A stretch of DNA of 64,000 nt from NCBI GenBank assembly GCA_934476675.1, contig CAKSOE010000012.1, positions 1 to 64,000 of the forward strand, given 5' to 3'. The translations under genes and the position numbers were made by a program. Below the pieces are notes generated by a model. The model searched no databases. It saw only the letters and a list, made by a program, of their open reading frames with translations, and was not told where the DNA came from. This document shows positions 16,700 through 25,804 of the stretch, one piece after another (position 1 is the first letter of the stretch; every line of letters begins with the position of its first letter). This DNA is from an uncultured Clostridia bacterium (GTDB lineage: Bacteria > Bacillota > Clostridia > UBA1381).

Positions 16700-19480
16700 G
16701 TGAAAAGAGCAAGAAAATTTACGGCTGCGGTACTTGCCGCCGCCATGCTGATAACCCAGCTTTCCCTGACGGCTCTGGCAAATACAAAGCCGGATTATCT
16801 TCAATTTCCGTACTTTGATGATTTTGAAAGCTGCGATGATTTTATCGTAACGGCAAAGACGGGAAGTACATCGGGAGATGTTTCGCCGGAAAATACAAAG
16901 GGAGCTTTACCGAAAGCGTATGAGGGAACCACTATTTCCAGAATGGCAAATTCAAGCTGGTGCGGAACGATTGAAACATATGACGACGGTATTGAAAGAA
17001 TGATAAAATCCACAAGAAATTACAGCTCAAATGTAAATTTCGATGTGGGAGAATTTGAGCCGGGACTTTTGAGCAAAAAATTTACCATGGAGGTAAGAAT
17101 AAAGCTTGAACAGACCTATGCGGCGGACGGAACAGCCGTTCCGCGTGTTTACGGTGAACTGGCGAGAGGAACGATAGGACTTAACGGAAACGCGGCAGAG
17201 GATACTATTAAGCTTTTTCTGCTTGTAACGGGAAAGGTAGCGGTTGTGAATAAGTCGGACGGAACAAGTCTCGGCTGGCTCAGAGATCCGGACACAAACG
17301 AGGTATTTGTAATGGCACCGGACAAATGGTACACAATACGCTGCACCTACGACTATGCGGAAACAGCGAACAATCTTACGGTGGAGCTGGCAGGCGAGAG
17401 AAGTGACGGCAGCCGTATAAAAACTTCGTTAAGCACTTCACTTGCGATTATCAACGATATTCCGGCACAGGAGCTTACGCGTTTCAGATTTTCGCATTAC
17501 CAGTCGAATAACGACAATAACAAGCAGTCGGTTGTTTATTATAAAGACCTGGGATTTTATAATGACGCTGTTTATGATACCGGCAGCGGAAGTATAATAA
17601 CAGATGCGCGTCAGCTGCCGTTCAAGGACGATTTTGAAAGCTATGAGCCGTTTGAGGCGCAGGCGCAGCTTGCCGACACAAAAGGAACGGACTATTCTCC
17701 GGTTATGAACTACGGCAAACTGCCGGAAAACTATAAAAGCATAACAATGACGCCGAGCCTGACGGACAAAAATCGCGGTTATATAGACCTTGCGGAGGAG
17801 GAGAACGGCAATAAATACATACGCATAAAGGTTGATAAGGCGTGGGGAAGAAATAACATAGATATAGGCGCTTTTGCTCCGGGAGTTCTCGGCAGCGATA
17901 AAATAAAGGCGTCTTTCAGAGCAAAAATGGGCGAGACGGGCGATACCGACCACCCGGGCATAATGGTGCTTTTGTCACAGGCAGGAGCAGGAAACAACAA
18001 CGATAATCTTAACAGTGTGCCGTTATTTTATATATGGCCGGACAGGGTGGCGCTTTTTAAAAAGCCTGTTGATAATCTGAAATCGTTCAGAAGTACATGG
18101 GACAGTGAGGATTCCGCTGTTATAAGAATGGGCGGCTTGCGGCTTACAACCGGAGCGTGGTATGATTTTGAATGTGATTTTGATTTCAGTGAGCAGAGTT
18201 TGTCACTGAAAATAACAAACGAAAATACAGGCGAAATAACCTCCGCATCATCAGATACCATGTCATGGTGTCCAGAGGACTTCGACCCGAATGCGCTGAC
18301 CGTTTTCAGAATACGTTCGGATGCGCGCGGCAGCCGAAATTATCTGCTTACGGCAGGGTTTGACGATATAAATATTTCCTCCGTACCAAAATTTAAAATA
18401 ACTTCGGATATACAAGGAAAGAAAAATGTTTCGCCCGTTGAAACAAAAAGTATAAGAGTTGAATTTCCACAGATAAAGGCAGACGTGTCGACGATAGATG
18501 AAGAAAGCATTTCGATGAATCCTCTGCCGGAAAATTTAAGCATAACCGATGTTACGGAGGACGGATTTACGATAGATTTGTCGGACAGCGGCGCTTTACT
18601 TGAAAATACCGAATATACGCTTTCTTTCAACAATATTCTGAGCGTGGACGGTGATGAATTGTCAAACGGCAGAATAACCTTTACAACCGGTGAAGCGGAA
18701 AAATATATCATGTATAATGATACGTTTGAATTTACCCGCGGCGGAAATGTGATAACATCGCTTACGCCGGGGAGGGTCGGATTTTCAATGGACGTTGCGG
18801 ATTACAGCGATTCGCCGATAACATTTGCGATGGGATTGTATAAAAAGGACGAAAACGGCTACGATACAATGATTAAATACGCCGAGCAGGAACTGCCGAC
18901 AGGGGAAAGAACTGCAATTTCGCAGAGCTTTGATGTTCCGTCGGCGGACGGATATTACATAAAGGGTTACTTCCTTTCCGAGCCACTCACGTCCTTTGCA
19001 CAGGATTTTGTATTTGACTCATCGGGATTGCGTTTTACGGAGCGTTCGGGGTCGGTCTATGAACGGCTGTTTTACGGCAGCGACAGTGTTTCGGCACAGG
19101 ATGCCGAAAGTGCAAAAAATATCTGTGACGGCGATTTAAAAACCTATTGGGAATCAAGCAGCGGCGACGGCAGCAGCATTACGGTGGATATGGGTCAATC
19201 CGAAACGATTGATTTTGTCAATCTTGCATTTTGCGCGGCAGAGGACGAAACAATGAATTACAAATACACAATTTCGGTTTCGGAGGACGGAAATTCCTTT
19301 GAAAACGTCGCGGCAGGAAGTACATTAAACCGTGAAAATATGAAGTTTATACAGAATAAATTTGCTCCGGTGACTGCAAGGTATATACGAATATCCAAGG
19401 ACAATTCCATGGACGGTGAAATGAGAATATCATATCTCGGCTTATATCGCACGATTAATAATCAGTATTGGGCATTTTAA
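16700..19480 (+). CDS. secreted lectin-like protein, cassette gene C copy 1
   Basis: A 926-residue exported protein with a GTG start eight bases after AAGGAGAT. A signal peptide (1-27) is followed by two concanavalin-A-like sandwich domains (about 30-290 and 310-560), each opening with an FDDFES/FKDDFES motif. An SbsA-type Ig-like domain (about 565-675) contains LLENTEYTLSFNNIL, and a further Ig-like region and a C-terminal F5/8 discoidin domain (about 790-926) complete it. No catalytic residues can be named. Such modules bind glycans, so this is probably a capture protein. It has no SLH domain and may be held by the S-layer proteins coded upstream. It is 12 bases after gene B and 22 before the ABC permease. 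Confidence 0.75.
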   Translation: MKRARKFTAAVLAAAMLITQLSLTALANTKPDYLQFPYFDDFESCDDFIVTAKTGSTSGDVSPENTKGALPKAYEGTTISRMANSSWCGTIETYDDGIERMIKSTRNYSSNVNFDVGEFEPGLLSKKFTMEVRIKLEQTYAADGTAVPRVYGELARGTIGLNGNAAEDTIKLFLLVTGKVAVVNKSDGTSLGWLRDPDTNEVFVMAPDKWYTIRCTYDYAETANNLTVELAGERSDGSRIKTSLSTSLAIINDIPAQELTRFRFSHYQSNNDNNKQSVVYYKDLGFYNDAVYDTGSGSIITDARQLPFKDDFESYEPFEAQAQLADTKGTDYSPVMNYGKLPENYKSITMTPSLTDKNRGYIDLAEEENGNKYIRIKVDKAWGRNNIDIGAFAPGVLGSDKIKASFRAKMGETGDTDHPGIMVLLSQAGAGNNNDNLNSVPLFYIWPDRVALFKKPVDNLKSFRSTWDSEDSAVIRMGGLRLTTGAWYDFECDFDFSEQSLSLKITNENTGEITSASSDTMSWCPEDFDPNALTVFRIRSDARGSRNYLLTAGFDDINISSVPKFKITSDIQGKKNVSPVETKSIRVEFPQIKADVSTIDEESISMNPLPENLSITDVTEDGFTIDLSDSGALLENTEYTLSFNNILSVDGDELSNGRITFTTGEAEKYIMYNDTFEFTRGGNVITSLTPGRVGFSMDVADYSDSPITFAMGLYKKDENGYDTMIKYAEQELPTGERTAISQSFDVPSADGYYIKGYFLSEPLTSFAQDFVFDSSGLRFTERSGSVYERLFYGSDSVSAQDAESAKNICDGDLKTYWESSSGDGSSITVDMGQSETIDFVNLAFCAAEDETMNYKYTISVSEDGNSFENVAAGSTLNRENMKFIQNKFAPVTARYIRISKDNSMDGEMRISYLGLYRTINNQYWAF

Positions 19481-19502
19481 TTTATAAAAAGGGTTGATAA
19501 AG

Positions 19503-20459
19503 ATGAAAAGTAGTTTAGCGGCAGAGCGGGTGCAGAGAGAAAGCCTTGCAAAAAAATTTAACAGGTTAAAAAAATACAAGGTATTACTTTTAATGATGCT
19601 TCCGCTGGTGATTGTGCAGATATTAAACGGGTATCTTCCGCTTATCGGTCTGACCATCGCTTTTAAGAATATAGATTATTCCAAGGGATTGTTTATGAGC
19701 GATTGGGTAGGGTTTAAGAATTTCAGATTCCTGTTTACAGGCAGTGATATATGGCATATTTTAGGAAATACGATTGTTTACAACTTAATCTTTATTTTTC
19801 TCGGAATGGTACTGGCGGTTTCAATGTCAATACTGCTGAATGAAATAAGGAGCAGATTTATGGCAAAATTGTATCAGACCTGTCTGATACTGCCGTACTT
19901 CCTGTCAATGGTTGTTGTAAGCTATATAGTATACGCGTTTTTGTCACCGCAGCATGGATTTGTTACTAAAATGATGGAGGCGCTGGGACTTCAGCCAAAG
20001 GACTGGTACAGTGATGCGGGAGCATGGAGACCGCTTTTGGTTATAATAAAAATGTGGAGCAGTGTGGGGTACAATTCAATAATATACCTTGCAACGCTTG
20101 CAGGTCTGGACACAACTGTGTTTGAGGCAGGCATGATGGACGGCGCGACAAAATGGCAACAGATTAAATATATAACGCTGCCGATGATGCGTTCGGTCAT
20201 TATAATTACGCTTATACTGTCACTTGGAAATATTATAAAGGGTGATTTCGGACTTTTCTATCAGGTACCGATGAATTCGCCTCAGCTGTATTCTGCAACC
20301 GATGTTATAGACACATATGTTTACCGTTCTCTAACACAGCTGGGTGATATTGGAATGTCCTCGGCGGTAGGATTTTTGCAGTCGGTTGTAGGATGTATGC
20401 TGGTGTTGTTATCAAATTGGATTGTCAAGATGATTGACAGCGAACAGGCAATATTCTGA
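19503..20459 (+). CDS. carbohydrate ABC importer permease, LplB type
   Basis: A 318-residue membrane protein, the first of a CUT1 permease pair. Six hydrophobic helices are visible; the EAA loop (VFEAGMMDGATKWQQIKYI) contacts the ATPase. The N terminus, with a basic stretch then LLMMLPLVIVQILNGYLP, is typical of LplB/YtcP partners that take up complex oligosaccharides. A TTG nine bases earlier is in frame, but ATG 19503 has better spacing to AAAGGG. No ATPase gene occurs in this locus; in this family a shared MsiK-like ATPase usually serves several importers. Confidence 0.93.
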   Translation: MKSSLAAERVQRESLAKKFNRLKKYKVLLLMMLPLVIVQILNGYLPLIGLTIAFKNIDYSKGLFMSDWVGFKNFRFLFTGSDIWHILGNTIVYNLIFIFLGMVLAVSMSILLNEIRSRFMAKLYQTCLILPYFLSMVVVSYIVYAFLSPQHGFVTKMMEALGLQPKDWYSDAGAWRPLLVIIKMWSSVGYNSIIYLATLAGLDTTVFEAGMMDGATKWQQIKYITLPMMRSVIIITLILSLGNIIKGDFGLFYQVPMNSPQLYSATDVIDTYVYRSLTQLGDIGMSSAVGFLQSVVGCMLVLLSNWIVKMIDSEQAIF

Positions 20460-20473
20460 TTGGAGGTATGAAA

Positions 20474-21382
20474 ATGAGACGAAAACACGAAATAAACAGT
20501 ATATCAAACCGAACATCGGTAATATTCCATTTGATTGCAATACTCGGTTCGCTTATGTGCGTGCTGCCGTTCATTCTGGTAATAGCAATATCGGTTACGG
20601 ACGAAACGGCGATTATGCAGGAGGGATATAAATTTTTTCCGTCAAAGTTCAGCCTTGACGGATACAGATACATATTCAAAAACGGAGAGCTGCTTTACAG
20701 CGCGTATATGAATACCATATTATCAACGGTGACAGGTACGGTTCTTAACACGCTTATGATTGCGCTGTATGCCTATCCGCTGTCAAGACCGGACTTTCCG
20801 TATAAAAAGTTTTTTAATACATTTATTCTGATACTGATGCTTTTTAACGGCGGATTTGTTGCTTCGTATCTGATAAATGTGCGTGTGCTTATGCTGAAAA
20901 ACACATTCTGGGCATTAGTACTGCCATCGCTCGGCGGCGGATTTTACGTTTTTGTCACAAGGACGTTTTTTCAGACCTCGATACCGTATGAAATTATCGA
21001 ATCTGCAAAAATTGATGGCTGCAATGAACACGGTATATTCTGGAAACTTGTTCTGCCGCTGGCGCTGCCGGTACTGGCGGTTAACGGTCTTATAAATATT
21101 TACGGATTCTGGAACAACTGGATGAACAGTTTATACTACATTACGGACAGCAAATATTATACGCTCCAGTATGTTATGCAGCAGGCGCTGCGCGATATGG
21201 AGCTTATGAAGTCGCTTGCGTCAAGCGGAAGTGCGGAGGCGCAGAATATGAGCACGACACTTCCGGCAGAGGCGGCGCGTATGGCAATGGTTATAGTGGG
21301 AATAGGGCCGATTATCGTTGTGTACCCGTTTCTGCAAAAATATTTTGTAAAGGGGTTGACGGTAGGTGCAATAAAGGGTTGA
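20474..21382 (+). CDS. carbohydrate ABC importer permease, LplC/YtcP type
   Basis: A 302-residue membrane protein pairing with the permease just upstream. Six helices, the EAA loop IIESAKIDGCNEHGIFWKLV and the typical C-terminal ending (YPFLQKYFVKGLTVGAIKG) identify the YtcP group. An ATG six bases earlier lies almost on top of GGAGG; the ATG chosen has a seven-base spacing. It sits 14 bases after the first permease and is followed after 46 bases by the binding lipoprotein. Confidence 0.93.
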   Translation: MRRKHEINSISNRTSVIFHLIAILGSLMCVLPFILVIAISVTDETAIMQEGYKFFPSKFSLDGYRYIFKNGELLYSAYMNTILSTVTGTVLNTLMIALYAYPLSRPDFPYKKFFNTFILILMLFNGGFVASYLINVRVLMLKNTFWALVLPSLGGGFYVFVTRTFFQTSIPYEIIESAKIDGCNEHGIFWKLVLPLALPVLAVNGLINIYGFWNNWMNSLYYITDSKYYTLQYVMQQALRDMELMKSLASSGSAEAQNMSTTLPAEAARMAMVIVGIGPIIVVYPFLQKYFVKGLTVGAIKG

Positions 21383-21428
21383 GAGTAAAAAGTATTGTTA
21401 TGTGTTTATACACGGAAAGGAATTTGAA

Positions 21429-22934
21429 ATGACAAGAAAAAGATTTATAACCTGTATGCTTATATCAGCCTGTGCACTGTCATTTGCGGGCTGTAAGGGA
21501 GGCAGCGACGCCTCAAAGGAAACCGACAAAAACGGATTGGCGTATACCGAGCTTAAAATGGTATATCCCGTAAGCGCAAACGCAACCGGTGACCAGCAGG
21601 CGGTTACGGATAAAATCAACGAATATCTGAAAGAGAAAATCAACTGCAAGGTAAATCTTGAAGCGCTTGATACTTCGACATTTTATCAGAAACTTCCTGT
21701 GATGATTTCATCAAGCGAGAATTTTGACATAGCGTGGATTAATTCAAGCACGCTTTTGCAGAATGTTTCAAGAAACGCATTTGTGCAACTCGACGATTTG
21801 CTCGATAAATATGCTCCCGAAACAAAGGAAACAATTCCAAAGCTTCTTCTTGACGGAGTAAGAGTTAACAATAAGTTGTATTCGCTGCCGGTTTACAAGG
21901 AATACGGATACGGAAACTCGTATTATTTCAGAAAGGATATTGTAGATAAGTATAATTTTGATTTATCAGGCTTAAAGACGATGCGTGATTTTGAGCCTAT
22001 GCTTGAAACGATAAAAAATAACGAATCGCAGATTTCGCCGTTCTTTACGGAAAACGGAGCAATGGAACCGTATATTCCGGCAAAAGAGGGAGAAAAGTAT
22101 TATTTCAATGTGGCAGGACTGCCTAATTCAATTTGCTATGACCCCGTTGATGATAAATTCTTAAACAGAATCGACACGGAGGAATACAAGGACAAATGCA
22201 AAATTTATAACGAATGGAATAAAAAAGGCTATATCAATAAGGACGCAATTACGGTAAGTGCAACCTTTGATGAAATAATCAAGGGTAACCGCGGCTGGTT
22301 TGTAACGACATCTTCAAAGCCGGGGGTAACGGCAAGTCTTACAAAGAGCACCGGAACGGAAATGGTTTGCGGATACAGCGAAAAAACCTATGTAAACACA
22401 TCAAGTGTTATGGGTTCGATGAATGCGATTTCGATTACAAGCAAAAATCCCGAACGAGCAATGATGCTGATGAATTTGCTGTATACAGATAAGTATCTGA
22501 TAAACCTTTTCAATTTTGGTATTGAGGGAAAGCACTACGTAAAGGTAGACGAAAATACGATTAAGCTGCCGGACGGCATTGCAACCCAGGCAGATACAAA
22601 ATATGCACCCGGTGTGGATTGGAGATTAGGTAATAACTATAATCTGTATGTCTGGGACTATGAGGCGGCGGATAAGTGGGAGCAGTATAAGAAATTCAGT
22701 GAGGACGCAGAGCCGGAGCCGCTTTTGGGATTCTATGTCGATACGGCTGAAATTAAAGACAGCATTGCTGCAATCAATAATCTCAGCACATCATACGATT
22801 TGCCTTTAAGAGTAGGCGTAGGCAATGCGGAGGAAACAATTGCACAGTATTCGCAGAAGTTAAAGGATGCGGGAATAGATAAGGTTATTGCGGAAACACA
22901 AAAGCAGTACGAGGAATGGAAAAAATCAAAATAA
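21429..22934 (+). CDS. ABC importer substrate-binding lipoprotein
   Basis: A 501-residue lipoprotein. The signal peptide ends in the lipobox SFAGC, so Cys22 would carry the lipid and tether the protein outside the membrane. The mature part has the extracellular solute-binding fold of the LplA group, with IAWINSSTLLQNVSRN and NPERAMMLMNLLYTDKYL typical of it. It would deliver oligosaccharides to the two permeases coded just upstream. The start was chosen because AAAGGAA lies seven bases ahead and the frame upstream lacks a signal. Ligand unknown; the neighbours suggest a product of the surface glycosidase. Confidence 0.9.
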   Translation: MTRKRFITCMLISACALSFAGCKGGSDASKETDKNGLAYTELKMVYPVSANATGDQQAVTDKINEYLKEKINCKVNLEALDTSTFYQKLPVMISSSENFDIAWINSSTLLQNVSRNAFVQLDDLLDKYAPETKETIPKLLLDGVRVNNKLYSLPVYKEYGYGNSYYFRKDIVDKYNFDLSGLKTMRDFEPMLETIKNNESQISPFFTENGAMEPYIPAKEGEKYYFNVAGLPNSICYDPVDDKFLNRIDTEEYKDKCKIYNEWNKKGYINKDAITVSATFDEIIKGNRGWFVTTSSKPGVTASLTKSTGTEMVCGYSEKTYVNTSSVMGSMNAISITSKNPERAMMLMNLLYTDKYLINLFNFGIEGKHYVKVDENTIKLPDGIATQADTKYAPGVDWRLGNNYNLYVWDYEAADKWEQYKKFSEDAEPEPLLGFYVDTAEIKDSIAAINNLSTSYDLPLRVGVGNAEETIAQYSQKLKDAGIDKVIAETQKQYEEWKKSK

Positions 22935-22964
22935 AAGAAGTCTGCTCATAAAGGAGAAGGTCTG

Positions 22965-25799
22965 ATGTTTGATGAATTTAAGAATATGGAAATGTGCTTT
23001 GCAAGAGAAGTACTTACGGAAAATGAATGGGAGGAAATAATTGCAAAAGCAGCGGTGTCGGACAGCTTTTTTGTGCGTTATGGTGCAGCGGTTGCGATAA
23101 GCAGATACGGAAACGAAAAGCAGCTCGGTCTTTTGACGGAGCTGCTCAACCGTGAGGAAAAGGAGCCGATATACGGTCAGAAAGCAAATCTGAAAAACAC
23201 AGACGCGGACGCTGGTGACAATATGGTAGGAAATATCGGATTTCCTGCGCATACAAGCGAAAAAGAAAAACAGGCATGGCAAAGGCGCGGTAAAATCAAG
23301 CAGGCTGTTTGTCTTGCGGCGGCAGAAATCTGCAAAAGGCATGGGCCGCTTGCCGAGGGCGAAAGACTGCTTGATTTGCTGCATATATATATATTGAAAC
23401 AATCGGAGGATTACGGTGTGCGCGCCGCAGCCGCAAGGGCTTTGCGCGCGGCAGGAGATGAGAAAAGCCTTGATGTATTGTATAAGGCACAGAACGACCC
23501 CGAATGGTGTACAAAAACAGAAGCAAAAAAATCCATACGGGCAATTAAGGAAAGAAAAGAAAAAAAGTTTGGAAATTTCGGCGATTTCGTGTATAATAAA
23601 GATGTAAACAAAACGCCGTTTTATATAGATGATGTAAATAATTTGAGAAATAAGGTTTTAAACGCAGAGGATGAATTTATAAAAAATCTGTGGAACGGAA
23701 TTAAAAACAGAGCGCGCGGTTTTAACGGCGCTTATCCGTGGTTTGAACCGTTTACCGCACTAATTACGGGTGAAAAGAGCGATTTTGAGCGTGCGTGTGA
23801 GGGAATACGCAGCTATGTAAAATCGCTTGAAAATTTGAGATATAACCCGGGAGTGCATTTTCATTCGTGGTGCTTTGCGCTCCCTCATGCGAGATGGACG
23901 CTGTATCTGCAATGGCTGTATGCACTCGGAGCATTTTCCGAGAGTGAGGCAAAGGAGCTTATGCAGAAGCTTGTTGCTCATCAGTTTATGTATTATTACA
24001 GCTGTTACAGAGTAAAGCCGTGTCCCGAAACAGTGGATAATCAGACGCTTTCGCTTGCAATAAGCAATGCGCTTATAGGCTATATAGCGGGCAATCCGCC
24101 GTTTGACAGCCGCATTGCAAGGCATATGTTCTGCGAAAGTATTGAGCGCGTTGAACTGATATTGAAAAAAATGGGTGAAGAAAGTTACAGCGGCGAGGGA
24201 AGCACATACATGAATCATGTTATAGCGTCGTGTATTCCTCTCGGAACAGAGCTTTTGGAGCGTATTTATAAAAAGGAATATTTTTCAAAATGCCGCAGTG
24301 TGTCGGAAATGATGGCAAAAGAGGTTATGCCCGACGGACTGGCTCTGCCGTGGGATCATTACGGATATATTTTGCCGACGCTGCAATGTCTTAGTTATAA
24401 TTCGCGCCGCATAAGCGCAAAAAAATATACCGATATGCTGAAAGAATATACCGATTATTCTTTTTCGGTAGTTACCGGCTGGGGCTTTGACGATTTGGTG
24501 TGGACGCTTATATGGTATAATGAAAACGGCGGCAATGACGGCAAAAAGGTGTTTGAGTCATGGTATACGGAAAAAATTGCTGCCTGTGTTGTATCGGAGG
24601 ATATGCAGCTTGCGGCGGTACAGATGCTTGATGACGGAAAAAGCGAGCATATAGCGCGTTTTCACTGTAATCCCAATGCGCTGATTTTGTCGGCTTACGG
24701 TTCGCCGCTGCTTACGGAGGGAGTTCCCGAAAATGAGTGCGATAGGTTTAAATTTAAAGATACGGAAAAAACCTTTGGCTTTATGTCAATTGAAGCGCAA
24801 ACGGTAAATGACGGCTACGGCTGTGCCGGAGCACATTCCGTTATACTGGTTGACAATTACGAAGCAATGCGTCCGGCTGACGAATCTGCGCAGCTGGGAC
24901 AGGCTGAATTTGGCGGCAATTCAATTTATGCCGATGTCACGCTGATATATCGCCAAAACTTTGCCGACGCGCGTCTGGCGGCGAGAAAAACCACACTTAT
25001 GTATAACCGCTTTTGGCTTACGGAGGATACGGTACGCTTTGAAAACGAGCATGATTTTTCGATGCGTCTTATAACAAGACCGAAGGCGGAAAAAATCGGC
25101 GATTGGATTTGCGTAACAACTCCCGAATATGTAAGGCTGTATATAACCGAGCTTGACGGCGGCGGAGAAACGAGTATGGAGAACGTGGACGGTTATCCGA
25201 ATACCCTTGAAAAAAAATCGGTAATAACGGATAATAAAAAGCACGGAAGAACTGCGCATTGGCATCATCTTATGATACCGTATGACTGCAAAAGGGAAAT
25301 AGAAGATATTACGAATGACTGGACAAGTATTGCCGACCGGGGAAAAGAGTATAACGTCAATGAGGTATTAAGTAAAATTGACGGCGGAATAAAAGTCCCA
25401 ATAAAGGCTCCGGTTTACTTTTTTAAAGAAGCGCCATGCTCCGGCAGATGGTGGTATTATAAAAAGATAAAAACTCCCATGCGGAATTTTTTGCTGCGTT
25501 TGCCGAGAAATCTGCATAATGCAGGGATATGGATTAATAATGTAAAATACGATACAAGAGATACCGGACTTATGCCGATGTATGTTCACGTAAAAAACGC
25601 GGAGACAGCGGAAACGGAAATTCTTATCCGAACGGATATAGGAACCGCACAATATAAAGATAAATACAGCGGCGGCGGATTTTTCGGAAAAGCGGCAGTG
25701 TATGAATTTACCGATGTGCCGTGTCCCGAAATTATCCGAAACGGAAAAAAACTGATACTGAAGGACGGAAATAACACATATACGATAGCGGAGGAGTAA
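22965..25799 (+). CDS. cytoplasmic HEAT-repeat plus heparinase-like protein
   Basis: A 944-residue protein without a signal peptide. Residues 1-200 hold HEAT-like repeats (RYGAAVAISRYG, VRAAAARALRAAGDEKSLDV). Residues about 230-530 resemble the alpha/alpha toroid of polysaccharide lyases (HFHSWCFALPHARW, YSGEGSTYMNHV), and residues about 560-940 resemble the heparinase II/III-type beta-sandwich (AGAHSVILVDNYEA, AARKTTLMYNRFWLTEDTV). The order fits an uronic-acid polysaccharide lyase working inside the cell on imported oligosaccharides, but catalytic residues cannot be confirmed by eye. Heparinase-like enzymes are normally secreted and lack HEAT repeats, so this is an unusual fusion. AAAGGAG precedes the ATG. 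It sits 30 bases after the binding protein and five before the kinase. Confidence 0.65.
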   Translation: MFDEFKNMEMCFAREVLTENEWEEIIAKAAVSDSFFVRYGAAVAISRYGNEKQLGLLTELLNREEKEPIYGQKANLKNTDADAGDNMVGNIGFPAHTSEKEKQAWQRRGKIKQAVCLAAAEICKRHGPLAEGERLLDLLHIYILKQSEDYGVRAAAARALRAAGDEKSLDVLYKAQNDPEWCTKTEAKKSIRAIKERKEKKFGNFGDFVYNKDVNKTPFYIDDVNNLRNKVLNAEDEFIKNLWNGIKNRARGFNGAYPWFEPFTALITGEKSDFERACEGIRSYVKSLENLRYNPGVHFHSWCFALPHARWTLYLQWLYALGAFSESEAKELMQKLVAHQFMYYYSCYRVKPCPETVDNQTLSLAISNALIGYIAGNPPFDSRIARHMFCESIERVELILKKMGEESYSGEGSTYMNHVIASCIPLGTELLERIYKKEYFSKCRSVSEMMAKEVMPDGLALPWDHYGYILPTLQCLSYNSRRISAKKYTDMLKEYTDYSFSVVTGWGFDDLVWTLIWYNENGGNDGKKVFESWYTEKIAACVVSEDMQLAAVQMLDDGKSEHIARFHCNPNALILSAYGSPLLTEGVPENECDRFKFKDTEKTFGFMSIEAQTVNDGYGCAGAHSVILVDNYEAMRPADESAQLGQAEFGGNSIYADVTLIYRQNFADARLAARKTTLMYNRFWLTEDTVRFENEHDFSMRLITRPKAEKIGDWICVTTPEYVRLYITELDGGGETSMENVDGYPNTLEKKSVITDNKKHGRTAHWHHLMIPYDCKREIEDITNDWTSIADRGKEYNVNEVLSKIDGGIKVPIKAPVYFFKEAPCSGRWWYYKKIKTPMRNFLLRLPRNLHNAGIWINNVKYDTRDTGLMPMYVHVKNAETAETEILIRTDIGTAQYKDKYSGGGFFGKAAVYEFTDVPCPEIIRNGKKLILKDGNNTYTIAEE

Positions 25800-25804
25800 C
25801 GCAT

